Source of the DNA: a bacterium
Lineage (GTDB): Bacteria; Planctomycetota; UBA1135; GCA-002686595
Assembly (NCBI GenBank): GCA_024226735.1
Contig: JAAELL010000464.1
Span: 1-56,927 of the forward strand
Length of the DNA stretch: 56,927 nucleotides
Direction of reading: 5' to 3'
The notes beneath the pieces are model-generated. The model saw nothing but the letters and a program-made list of their open reading frames with translations, searched no databases and was not told where the DNA came from. Every line of letters begins with the position of its first letter. Position 1 is the first letter of the stretch. A program made the translations under genes and the position numbers. Below, piece by piece: positions 37,931-46,177 of this stretch.

Positions 37931-38677
37931 TCATTCGTATTCGAACCAGGGCACGCGTGGCCACGAGAGCTCACCCCCGCTGGCGGAGCTCTCGTAGCTC
38001 GCCCGGATTCTCGGACCGTTGGCGTTCATCCAGGTGAGGAACGCGAGCACGGATGCACCGTCGTCCGGCACGAGGCCGAGAGCGGGCATTGCCTTGCCCG
38101 GGACGCCGTCGCGCAGGACAGCGAGGACGTGGTCACGGGAGAACGTATCGACGACGGTCGTGAGGTCGGCGGCGCGGTGCAGGCTCTGCGCGTTCGGCAA
38201 GTGGCACGACAGGCACGCTTGAGCCAGTACGATCTCGTACCCGCGGCGTTCGGACTCGGTCAGCTCCTCCCTGCCGAGCTGCTCCAGCAACGCCTCGGGC
38301 GCGAGCGCTTCCCCGATGCGCGCCTGCCCCGTGCCGGTGACATCGAGCTCCGCGAGGAAGGCGGTGAGCGCATCGATGTCGGCTTGCGCCAGCCGCAGCG
38401 CCGGCATCTGACCCGAGCCCACGGTCAAAACGCTCTGCATCCGCTCGGCGCTGAGGTGCCCCGATGCGTTCGTCAGATCGGGGCCGAGGAATCCACCGAA
38501 GCCGTAGACCTGGTGGCAGCTTTGGCAATTGTGTTCGTGCCAGACAGCGCGCCCGCGCAGCGCCGCGGCGGAGAGGGGGGCTTCGCGGCCCGCGGCGTCG
38601 GTGTAGACCAGCCACGTTTGAAAGCAGAAGGCCCCGACGAGGACGAGCATGAGAGCCTTACGCGCTGGGACCTGCAC
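37931..38677 (-). CDS. Membrane-anchored di-haem cytochrome c, NorC-like
   Basis: This is a 248 aa protein if it starts at the GTG (38677), which supplies a basic start before the helix at about residues 9-25; an internal ATG at 38650 would give 239 aa. Haem motifs are C51-Q-S-C54-H, followed by QVYGFGGFLGPDLTNA (the NorC-like pattern), and C155-L-S-C158-H. Canonical NorC has one haem, so this looks like two fused NorC-type units. It precedes the haem-copper subunit gene by 1 nt and should deliver electrons to it. The gene is divergent from a secreted-protein gene, with a 228-nt promoter region between. Confidence 0.83.
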   Translation of the reverse strand: MQVPARKALMLVLVGAFCFQTWLVYTDAAGREAPLSAAALRGRAVWHEHNCQSCHQVYGFGGFLGPDLTNASGHLSAERMQSVLTVGSGQMPALRLAQADIDALTAFLAELDVTGTGQARIGEALAPEALLEQLGREELTESERRGYEIVLAQACLSCHLPNAQSLHRAADLTTVVDTFSRDHVLAVLRDGVPGKAMPALGLVPDDGASVLAFLTWMNANGPRIRASYESSASGGELSWPRVPWFEYE

Positions 38678-38699
38678 GCGCCCTAGGATCTTCGGATCT

Positions 38700-38720
38700 G
38701 TTCGAATGCTCCATACGAAC
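38700..38720. promoter_or_regulatory. Possible operator dyad GTTCG-N11-CGAAC
   Basis: The dyad lies 23 bp upstream of the NorC-like start in the divergent promoter region. Only five bases per arm match, so chance is possible. Confidence 0.25.
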
Positions 38721-38905
38721 TGTGGCTGATGCGAGCCGGCTTCGTCCTGAGGTTTGTGGTTGCCCGTAGCGCGGCGCGAATCGGGTGCGCGGGTGCCGCG
38801 CCGGCGTGCATCGGATGTGTAGGACCGAGTCGAGGGCAGGTACAATCCGCTGGGCGCAAGCGTCGTAGCCGCTCCGCTCCGCTCCCCCGACCACGAGAAC
38901 GATCG

Positions 38906-39904
38906 ATGAAGAACCGCTTCGCAGCCGCCGTTGTGCTCGCCACCTGCCCCGCTTTCGCCCAGACCTACTCCTATGACAACGGGTCGACGGAGAACGCGCT
39001 CAGCCTGGGCATCAACTTCATTCCCGGTGAGATCGCGATGCTGCACGGCTTCGCCGCGAGCGGAGGAAGCGACGTGTTGACGCAGATGCAGGTGGGGGTC
39101 GGGACCGCGCTGGCGCCAGTCGGTGTCCACGACGGCCGTCCGCTCACTCTGGCGGTCTGGGATGATCCGAACGACGACTTCGATCCGTCGGACGCAGTGC
39201 TTCTGCACCAGTCGACGGTGACGGTCACCCAGTCGAACACCGACCTCAAGGTGAGCTACCCGCTGCCGAACGTCCCCGTGACGGGCAACTTCTTCGTGGG
39301 TGTGGTGATGCAAGACATGGGGGACTTTCCTGTCGGGCTCGATTTGGACGCCGGCGGGAGTCCCTCCGCGTGGATCGTCGGCGCCGGTCCCAACGTGCCG
39401 CTCGATTTGATGAACCTCGCGGGCGCGCCGTTCGGCCTCTCGAGCCAGACCAACGCCGTGTTTCTCGTGAGCGCGGACGGCGGGGGGACCACCGGACCGA
39501 TCGGGACCAACTACTGCGGTCCGGCGCTCCCCAACTCAACCGGCGCGAGCGCGGTGATCACCGCGACGGGCAGCGCGGTCGTCGCGAACAACGACCTGAC
39601 CCTGACGGCCGAGTTCCTGCCTGTCGGCCAGTTCGGCTACTTCCTCGCGAGCGAGACCCAAGGCTTCTTCAATCCGCCCGGCTCCGCCGGATTCATCTGC
39701 CTCGCGGGTGCGATCGGTCGTTTCAACCAGGCTTCTAACATCATCCAAGGTCCGGTGGGATCGATTCAGGTCGACCTGACCGCGATCCCGGTCTCGCCTC
39801 CCGAGGCGGTCCTCATCGGCGACGTGTGGAGTTTTCAATGTTGGTTCCGCGATGCGGGCGGTACGAGTAACTTCACGGATGGAGTGAGCATCACGTTCCT
39901 TTAG
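38906..39904 (+). CDS. Secreted protein with shared NYC/PNSTG C-terminal domain
   Basis: This is a 332 aa protein with a signal peptide (residues 1-19, AFAQ). Residues 20-190 are a beta-rich domain of unknown type (YSYDNGSTENALSLG at the start, SNTDLKVSYPLP). Residues about 200-332 form a domain that starts GTNYCGPALPNSTGASAVI, continues FGYFLASETQGF and ends FQCWFRDAGGTSNFTDGVSITFL. Nearly the same domain ends the subtilase at 48723-51590, and a diverged version ends the protein at 55566-56717. The position at the C-terminus of unrelated secreted proteins suggests a sorting or anchoring module (inference). A TACAAT hexamer at 38841-38846 may be its -10 box. Confidence 0.75.
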   Translation: MKNRFAAAVVLATCPAFAQTYSYDNGSTENALSLGINFIPGEIAMLHGFAASGGSDVLTQMQVGVGTALAPVGVHDGRPLTLAVWDDPNDDFDPSDAVLLHQSTVTVTQSNTDLKVSYPLPNVPVTGNFFVGVVMQDMGDFPVGLDLDAGGSPSAWIVGAGPNVPLDLMNLAGAPFGLSSQTNAVFLVSADGGGTTGPIGTNYCGPALPNSTGASAVITATGSAVVANNDLTLTAEFLPVGQFGYFLASETQGFFNPPGSAGFICLAGAIGRFNQASNIIQGPVGSIQVDLTAIPVSPPEAVLIGDVWSFQCWFRDAGGTSNFTDGVSITFL

Positions 39905-39920
39905 ATCCGGGAGGCCTGCA

Positions 39921-40235
39921 ACGAACCGCGCGCGAACCCTGCTCGCCTTGACCTTGGTGGCCGCCGCGCTCTTCTTCCTTTGGAGAGGAGGAGGCGCGGA
40001 TGGGTCACAGGAGGCGCTCGCGGGCGACCGGGAGTCGACGCGCTGCAGGCTCCTCAGCGACGCCCTCATGCTGGACGACTTCACGCTGCGCAACGGGAGC
40101 ACCGCGAACAACGTCGTGCCGGCTGGGCCGGTGCTCGTCCAGCTCTGGACCGCGTCCGAGGGCGTCGTGCACGAGACGACGACCGAGGTCGCGGTGGGGA
40201 AGGAGAAGGAGCTGACGTTGACGCCGACGCAGTAG
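39921..40235 (+). CDS. Small signal-anchored protein with atypical start codon
   Basis: A frame of 104 codons begins, by ribosome-binding-site position, at ACG (39921): GGGAGG lies 6 nt upstream and no ATG, GTG or TTG is suitably placed. The first conventional start in frame is TTG at 39948 (95 aa), which lacks such a site and would remove the basic N-terminus. The product has a positively charged start, a helix (LLALTLVAAALFFLWR), and a small soluble part ending KEKELTLTPTQ, rich in V and T. It follows the secreted-protein gene by 16 nt. Function is unknown. An ATG-to-ACG mutation is the alternative explanation. Confidence 0.5.
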   Translation, partial: TNRARTLLALTLVAAALFFLWRGGGADGSQEALAGDRESTRCRLLSDALMLDDFTLRNGSTANNVVPAGPVLVQLWTASEGVVHETTTEVAVGKEKELTLTPTQ

Positions 40236-40244
40236 CCGAGCGCA

Positions 40245-41408
40245 TCATCGAAACCCTCGCGCCTCGTCCACCGTCACGCGCGTCATGCGATAGATCCGCC
40301 GCCGCTTGCCTTCCAGCAGCACGTTCCAGAACTCCCACACGATCTCACCGCCGCGCGTCACCTCGAACGCTCGCCCGCGCTCGGACTCGCAAACGAGCGT
40401 GTTTCCGTTCGCGAGGCGTTGTGCCGAGCCGCGCAGCTCGGTGTAGAACGACTCGGGTGGATCGGCGCGCCACTGCCAGGTGATCGCCTTCGCTCGCGGA
40501 TCGACCTCGAGCACGCGCGACCAGCCACGGTGGCGGCCGTTGTCGAAGACGAGGATCGTGCCGTCCGGGGTCAACGAAGGCATGTGCGGGGCGTCCAGCT
40601 CACCGGGGCCCCAGTGCCAGAGCACCGCGCCGTCGGATGCGTCGAGCACGAGGATCAGGTTCACGTTGCGCAGGCACACGAGCAGGTTGCCGGCGCGGAA
40701 CCGGTCGTCGGCCTCCGCGAGCGTGCTCGGCGGCAGCACCTCGACGCTGTTCAGGTGGTAGTAGTCGTACATCTGATCGGGCATCTCGCGGGCCGGACGG
40801 TCGAGCGGCGTGGGCGGATGCAGAACGCTCAGCTCCTGCATACGCTCGCGACTCGACCACACGAGCTGCGTGTCGCTCGGGCCGACGCGCGCGATGCTGT
40901 CGAAACGGACGATCCGGCCGGCGTACTCGTGCTCGTCGTGCACGGGGACGAGGAGCTCGCCGGAAGCTAGCGGAGCGATGTCGTGGTGGGCCGCGGCCGC
41001 GCGCGACCAGACGACGTCGCCGTTCGGCTCGAGCACGCTGACTCCTTCGTCGACGCTCAGGACCGCGATCCGGCCTTGCGGCAGGAGCTCGACGTGCTCG
41101 CAGCGGGTCCATTCCGGGACGTGCCACGTGTGGACCGCGCTGCCGTCCATCGCGACTGCGCGGACCGTGCTCTCTTCGTCGGTGAAGAGCTGGACGCCGG
41201 GAGAGGCTAGCTCGCGATCGTGGCGCGTCACCCCCGCTTGCGCGGGGTCGGCGTCCTCGTCCCAATCGGCGTAACCGAGAGCGCGCAGCGAGTCCAGCGT
41301 GGTCGCCGGCTCACGGCGCGGCGTAGCCGCGGGCTCGCAGCCGGCGGCCATGAGCGCAGCCGCAATGACGGCAAGGACGATCCGGGCGGCTCGGGAGGGG
41401 ACGCTCAT
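40245..41408 (-). CDS. Arylsulfotransferase (ASST)-like lipoprotein
   Basis: This is a 387 aa protein with a lipoprotein signal (VIAAALMAAGC, lipidated Cys at 24). The rest is a six-bladed-propeller pattern of the ASST family: ITWQWRADPPESFYTEL, LPNGN-type turns (QRLANGNTLVCESERGRAFEVT), GEIVWEFWN, and DGTILVFDNGRHRGWSRV. Histidines expected in ASST catalysis could be those in HHDIAPLASG and DYYHLNSVEVLPP; the latter block is typical of the family. It may transfer sulfuryl groups between phenolic compounds, or merely share the fold. The gene is divergent from the HEAT-repeat protein gene. Confidence 0.75.
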   Translation of the reverse strand: MSVPSRAARIVLAVIAAALMAAGCEPAATPRREPATTLDSLRALGYADWDEDADPAQAGVTRHDRELASPGVQLFTDEESTVRAVAMDGSAVHTWHVPEWTRCEHVELLPQGRIAVLSVDEGVSVLEPNGDVVWSRAAAAHHDIAPLASGELLVPVHDEHEYAGRIVRFDSIARVGPSDTQLVWSSRERMQELSVLHPPTPLDRPAREMPDQMYDYYHLNSVEVLPPSTLAEADDRFRAGNLLVCLRNVNLILVLDASDGAVLWHWGPGELDAPHMPSLTPDGTILVFDNGRHRGWSRVLEVDPRAKAITWQWRADPPESFYTELRGSAQRLANGNTLVCESERGRAFEVTRGGEIVWEFWNVLLEGKRRRIYRMTRVTVDEARGFR

Positions 41409-41481
41409 CGGCAGGTACCGATCATGCAATTGTCGGGTCCCGCGGTCGATCGGCGGTTGCCGTAGAGGCGGCGTTTCGCGG

Positions 41482-42876
41482 ATGCTGGTGGCGATGATCT
41501 GGTCCACGCTGCTCCTCGTCTGTGCCTCCTCCGCCGCGGAACACGCCTCGGCGGGGATCGTTTGGGAAGCGAGCTTCGAGCGCGCCGCCGAGCGAGCAGC
41601 GAGCGAGAAGCGCATCCTGTTCGCGGCTGTCCTCGAGCCGCCGGAGGCACGCAGCCGCGCGTTCCTCGGTGACCTCTACGGCGATCGGGCCATCGGCCGC
41701 TGGAGCGAGGACACGGTCAACGTGATCGGAATCAGCGGGGCGCTGGGCAAGACGGGCAAGTCGCCGGTCAAGGGGCTCGCGTGGGACGAGCTGCGGCGCG
41801 CGGAAGCCGACCTGCGCACAGCGCACCTGTCCGAGAACGACGACGGTCACGTGGCGACGCCCCAGCACCTGTGGCTCGATCCAGTGGGCGAGGTGCTGCT
41901 CTGCGTGCCGTACGAGATGACGGCCGAAGAGATGATTTGGTGTTTCCACGAGGCGCAGCGTCTCGTCGATCCAGCCGCGAGCGGTCCGCGCCCCGAGGGC
42001 GCCCATCCTCCGCGGCGACTGCTCGTGCGCGAGGTCTACACACCGCCGAACGAAGCGATGCTCGTGCGCGGGCGGACCCCCGACGAGCTCGATGCGCAGA
42101 TCGAGTCGGTGCGAGCGTCGTTCGGCCTTGGCCGCCGAGGGTGGGCCGCGATCCTCTTCACGGCTGAGAAAGAGGCAGCGGCCTACTCCGAGCGCGAGTT
42201 GGGATCGGGCGTGACGCGCTGGGGAGGGGGCGAGCTGCAGGCCGGCATCGTTCGCGCGATCGGCTTGCTCGCACCGCGCGAGAACTGGAAGGTGCTCGGG
42301 CGGTTCGCGAACGACCGCTCGGGGGAGGTGCGACGCGAGGTCGCGGTCGCGTTCGAGCAGCTCGGCGCACCGAGTGCTCTCAAGGTTGTGCGCAAGGCGC
42401 TGGCCGACGAGGATGACGAGGCGCTCGAGCCGCTCTGGTGGCGTGCTCTCGCGGCGACCGGGCGCGCCGACAAGCGCACGCGCGGCACGCTCCTGAAGCT
42501 CTTGGGCAAAGAGGATGACGTACGCCGCCGCGCGCATCTGCTCTTCGCTCTCGGATACCTTGCCGCGGACGATGGCGTACGCGAGGCCCTCACCAGCGCC
42601 CTCGCTGCGGAGATTCCCGACGAACGCATCGTGGCCGCGTGTGCCATGGCGCTGAGCCGCGACCTCGCACTACTCGGGCCACTCGAGACCGCGCGCGAAC
42701 GCTCGGAGGACGAGGCGCTGAACGAGCACTTCGATCGCGCGCTCGAGGTCTTGCGTGGCGGTTCGTTGTATCGAATCGAGGAATCGGTACGCAAGGTCTG
42801 TGGCGACGGACTCGAGCGCCAGCGGCTGTTCTTTCGCGCGCGGGGCGAGGCGCCGCGCGGAGCCCGCGGGCGCTGA
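41482..42876 (+). CDS. Secreted HEAT-repeat protein with thioredoxin-like N-terminal region
   Basis: This is a 464 aa protein. A signal peptide lies at residues 5-24. Residues 25-170 resemble a degenerate thioredoxin-like fold (FERAAERAASEKRILFAAVL, then TPQHLWLDPVGEVL), without a CxxC motif. Residues about 265-420 are HEAT-type helical repeats (NDRSGEVRREVAVAFEQLG, LADEDDEALEPLWWRALAATG, KEDDVRRRAHLLFALGYLA). Such proteins are common in planctomycetes and usually serve as binding scaffolds. It is followed after 40-48 nt by the WD40 kinase gene in the same orientation. Confidence 0.7.
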   Translation: MLVAMIWSTLLLVCASSAAEHASAGIVWEASFERAAERAASEKRILFAAVLEPPEARSRAFLGDLYGDRAIGRWSEDTVNVIGISGALGKTGKSPVKGLAWDELRRAEADLRTAHLSENDDGHVATPQHLWLDPVGEVLLCVPYEMTAEEMIWCFHEAQRLVDPAASGPRPEGAHPPRRLLVREVYTPPNEAMLVRGRTPDELDAQIESVRASFGLGRRGWAAILFTAEKEAAAYSERELGSGVTRWGGGELQAGIVRAIGLLAPRENWKVLGRFANDRSGEVRREVAVAFEQLGAPSALKVVRKALADEDDEALEPLWWRALAATGRADKRTRGTLLKLLGKEDDVRRRAHLLFALGYLAADDGVREALTSALAAEIPDERIVAACAMALSRDLALLGPLETARERSEDEALNEHFDRALEVLRGGSLYRIEESVRKVCGDGLERQRLFFRARGEAPRGARGR

Positions 42877-42911
42877 TCGGCGCGGCGTGCGGCCGCAGGA
42901 CGTCGACGCCG

Positions 42912-42917
42912 TACAAT
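42912..42917 (+). promoter_or_regulatory. Possible -10 box of a leaderless kinase transcript
   Basis: TACAAT lies 7 nt upstream of the ATG at 42925. Transcription would then begin at the start codon. The hexamer itself overlaps another in-frame ATG (42916), which argues for the downstream start. No good -35 box is seen. Confidence 0.3.
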
Positions 42918-42924
42918 GCCTTGC

Positions 42925-45900
42925 ATGAGTGGCGAAGATCCCGCTCTCCCGGACGCGGCGACGGCGCGCGTCGAGCAGCTCGCGCACGGCGATCCGCGCA
43001 TGCGTTACGAGCTGAAGGGGGAGATCGGCCGCGGCGGCATGGGCGCGATCCTGGAGGTCTTCGACACCGACCTGCGGCGCTCGCTCGCGATGAAGGTCAT
43101 GCTCCCCGGCGGCGAGCCCCAGCTGGCCCGGTTCCTCGAGGAAGCGCAGGTGACGGGCCAGCTCGAACACCCCGGCGTCGTTCCCGTGCACGAGCTCGGT
43201 GTCGACCCTGGCGGCCGCGTCTACTTCACGATGAAGCTCGTGCGCGGTCGCGAACTCGAGGTCGTGTTCGACCTCGTGCGGCGGCAGGCCGAGGCGTGGA
43301 GTCTGCACCGTGCCGTCGGCGTCATCTTGCGCGTGTGCGAGGCGATGGAGTACGCGCACGACAAGGGCGTCGTGCACCGCGACCTCAAGCCGGCGAACGT
43401 GATGATCGGCGAGTATGGCGAGGTCTACGTGATGGACTGGGGCTTGGCGCGCGTCGCCGGTCGCGGGGACACGCGCGCCGCTTCGCTCGCGATCCACACG
43501 GACCGCCTCGACGTGCGCGGCGACGACGCGAGCTCGCCCCTGCTCACGCTGGATGGGACGGTCGTGGGCACTCCGAGCTACATGCCGCCCGAGCAAGCGC
43601 GCGGCGACGTCGAGGAGCTCGGGCCGCGCGCGGACGTGTACGCCGTCGGCGCGATGCTCTATCAGCTGTTGACGGGTCGGATGCCCTACGCGGAGCCGGG
43701 CGTCGTGTCGAACGCGCACGCGGTACTCGGACGCGTGCGCGCCGGGCCGCCGGCACCCGTACACGAGATCGCTTCCGGCGTGCCCGCCGAGCTCGAGGCG
43801 ATCTGCGCCAAGGCGATGACGCGCGAGCTCGCCGGCCGCTATTCGAACATGCGCGCCCTCTCGGACGACCTGCGCGCCTACCTCGAAGGCCGCGTCGTGC
43901 GCGCATACGCGACGGGTGCCTTCGCCGAGCTGCGCAAATGGGTCAGGCGCAACCGCGGCATCGCGATCGCATCGGTCGCGGCAGTCGTGCTCGCGCTCGG
44001 CGGCCTTGCGAGCACGGCCCTCGTCCAGGCGGCCGGCAAGCGAGCGGCTCGGCAGAGCGCCTACCTCTCCGGCATCACGCTCGCGAGCGTCAGCCTCGAC
44101 GCGGGCAACGTACGTGAAGCACGCCGGCGTCTGGATGCGGCCGCGCCCGAGCTGCGGGGCTGGGAGTGGCGCCACCTGGACCTGCGCTCGGACTCCGCGC
44201 TCCACGTCCTGCGTGGCCATGCCGGTGCTCTGTCGGGCATCGCGTTCCATCCTGAAGGAGACCGACTTGCCACGTGCGCGGCCGACGGCGCCGTCCGCAT
44301 CTGGCGCGTCGAGTCCGGGGAGTGCACAGCGACGCTCACCGGGTTGCCCGCGGGGAGTGAGCGAGCCGACCTCGTGGGCCTCGCCTTCTCGCCCGACGGC
44401 GCGCTGGTGGCGGCGGCGTCGAAGTGGCATGCCGCCGTCTTCATCTGGGACGCGAATTCGGGCGAGCTCGTGCACGAGCTGCCCGCCGGCGAGGGGGCGG
44501 TTCTGGCCGCGGGCTTCGCACCCGATGGAGGGCGGCTCGCGGTGGGGATCGTGCGCACGATCGAAGGACGCACCGAGCACTTCGTCGCAGTCCACGACAT
44601 CGCGACGGGTGAGCGGCTCTGCGAGCTGGGGCCGCACGGCCAGCTCGTCAGCGACCTGGCGTTCGATCCGCGCGGTGACTACCTCGTCGCCGGCACCCAC
44701 CAGCGCGCCGTGGTCGTCTGGAACACGCGCACGGGTGAGAAGCGGCACGAGCTGAGCGGTCGCACGAGCGGCGTGGCGATCGAGGCCATCGCACTGTCGC
44801 CCGACGGAGCGCTCGTTGCCGCGGGCGACGCCGCTGGGGTCGTCCACGTCTGGGGGCTCGAGTCGGGGGAGCGCGTTGCGACGTTCACCGCGCACACCGG
44901 ACGCGTCATCGATCTGGCGTTCTCGCCGACCGGTGATCGGCTCGCCTCGGCGTCCGCCGATGCCTCCGTGCGCCTCTGGGGCATCGCGGAAGGTGCGCCC
45001 GAGCGCCTCTTGCCGCACAGTGCGCGCGTTCTGTCGGTCCGGTTCGTGCGGACCGGCCAGCGGCTCGTGACCGGCGCCGAGGACAGCACCACCCGCGTAT
45101 GGGACACACGCACGGGTGAGTGCGTCGCGACGCTGCTCGGGCATGACGCGTACGTCGCCGAGGTCGCGGTGAGCGGCAGTGGTGCGTGGATCGCGACGGC
45201 GAGCGGGGACGGGACGGCGCGCGTCTGGCACGCGGCCGGTGGCGCGGCGTCGACGGTGCTCGCACTGCACGAGCAGCGCGTCGAAGGGCTCGACGGCGGT
45301 GGCGCGAGCGGGCTCGCTGCGTCGGGCGGACAAGGCGGCAAGCTCGTCGTTTGGTCGGTCGACACCGGGGCTGCGTTGCACGTCCTCGATCACGCGAGCG
45401 CGATCTGGGACGTCGCGCTCGATGCGCGCGGGCGCCGGGTCGCGGCGGGGACGAACGACGGCTCCGTGTGGCTCTGGGACTTCGCCTCCGGGAGACCCGT
45501 GCCGCTGGAGCTGTCCGGGCACACTGCGTCGGTCAATCGCGTCGCCTTCGATCCGGGCGGCGCATTGCTCGCTTCCGGCTCGGGCGATCACGCGGTGCGG
45601 GCGTGGGACGCCGGGTCCGGGACGTGCGTGTGGGTGGGGCGCGAGCACGCGGCATCGGTGCTCGCGGTCGCCGTGAACGCCGACGGCACTCGGTTGCTGT
45701 CGGGCAGTGCGGACGGGGAGCTGGTCGTCTGGGACGCGCGCAGCGGCGCGACGCTCGCGGTCGTGCCGAGCCCGGGTGGGGCAGTGCGCGCGGTCGTTTT
45801 CGAGCCGCACGGGAGCGGCTTCGCGTCTGGGTCCGACGACGGCATCGTCCGCCTGTGGAGCGCGAGCGGTGAGTTGCGCGGTGAGCTGCACGGCCACGAC

Positions 45901-46167
45901 CGGCCGCTCGAAGACCTCGCGTTCCGCGCCGACGGCCTGCGCATCGTATCGGGGGCGCGCGACGGCACGATCCGCGTTTGGGACGTCCGGACTGGCGAGT
46001 CGATCAGCACGCTCGATCACGGCGTGGTCGTGACGTCGGTCGCGTTCAGCTCCGACGGCGCCCGCATTCTGGCCGGTCTGCGAAGCTCCGCCGCAGGCGT
46101 GCGCATCTGGGAGAGCGACCGCGGCACGGCGCACCGAATCTGGGCGGCCCTCTCGGCGGCGCGCTGA
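42925..46167 (+). CDS. Ser/Thr protein kinase with WD40 repeat C-terminus
   Basis: This is a 1080 aa protein (1083 if the ATG at 42916 is used). Hanks-type kinase domain at about 27-310: glycine loop GEIGRGGMGAILEV, Lys in LAMKVML, catalytic HRDLKPAN near 151, and DWG (VMDWGLAR) instead of DFG, a variant common in planctomycete kinases. The activation-segment end is GTPSYMPPEQARG. One transmembrane helix (about 345-368) separates it from about fifteen WD40 units (about 430-1070), enough for two seven-bladed propellers, presumably outside the cytoplasm. The propellers may sense an extracytoplasmic ligand or partner. It converges on a second kinase gene with a 10-nt gap. Confidence 0.93.
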   Translation: MSGEDPALPDAATARVEQLAHGDPRMRYELKGEIGRGGMGAILEVFDTDLRRSLAMKVMLPGGEPQLARFLEEAQVTGQLEHPGVVPVHELGVDPGGRVYFTMKLVRGRELEVVFDLVRRQAEAWSLHRAVGVILRVCEAMEYAHDKGVVHRDLKPANVMIGEYGEVYVMDWGLARVAGRGDTRAASLAIHTDRLDVRGDDASSPLLTLDGTVVGTPSYMPPEQARGDVEELGPRADVYAVGAMLYQLLTGRMPYAEPGVVSNAHAVLGRVRAGPPAPVHEIASGVPAELEAICAKAMTRELAGRYSNMRALSDDLRAYLEGRVVRAYATGAFAELRKWVRRNRGIAIASVAAVVLALGGLASTALVQAAGKRAARQSAYLSGITLASVSLDAGNVREARRRLDAAAPELRGWEWRHLDLRSDSALHVLRGHAGALSGIAFHPEGDRLATCAADGAVRIWRVESGECTATLTGLPAGSERADLVGLAFSPDGALVAAASKWHAAVFIWDANSGELVHELPAGEGAVLAAGFAPDGGRLAVGIVRTIEGRTEHFVAVHDIATGERLCELGPHGQLVSDLAFDPRGDYLVAGTHQRAVVVWNTRTGEKRHELSGRTSGVAIEAIALSPDGALVAAGDAAGVVHVWGLESGERVATFTAHTGRVIDLAFSPTGDRLASASADASVRLWGIAEGAPERLLPHSARVLSVRFVRTGQRLVTGAEDSTTRVWDTRTGECVATLLGHDAYVAEVAVSGSGAWIATASGDGTARVWHAAGGAASTVLALHEQRVEGLDGGGASGLAASGGQGGKLVVWSVDTGAALHVLDHASAIWDVALDARGRRVAAGTNDGSVWLWDFASGRPVPLELSGHTASVNRVAFDPGGALLASGSGDHAVRAWDAGSGTCVWVGREHAASVLAVAVNADGTRLLSGSADGELVVWDARSGATLAVVPSPGGAVRAVVFEPHGSGFASGSDDGIVRLWSASGELRGELHGHDRPLEDLAFRADGLRIVSGARDGTIRVWDVRTGESISTLDHGVVVTSVAFSSDGARILAGLRSSAAGVRIWESDRGTAHRIWAALSAAR

Positions 46168-46177
46168 AGTTGGCGCG

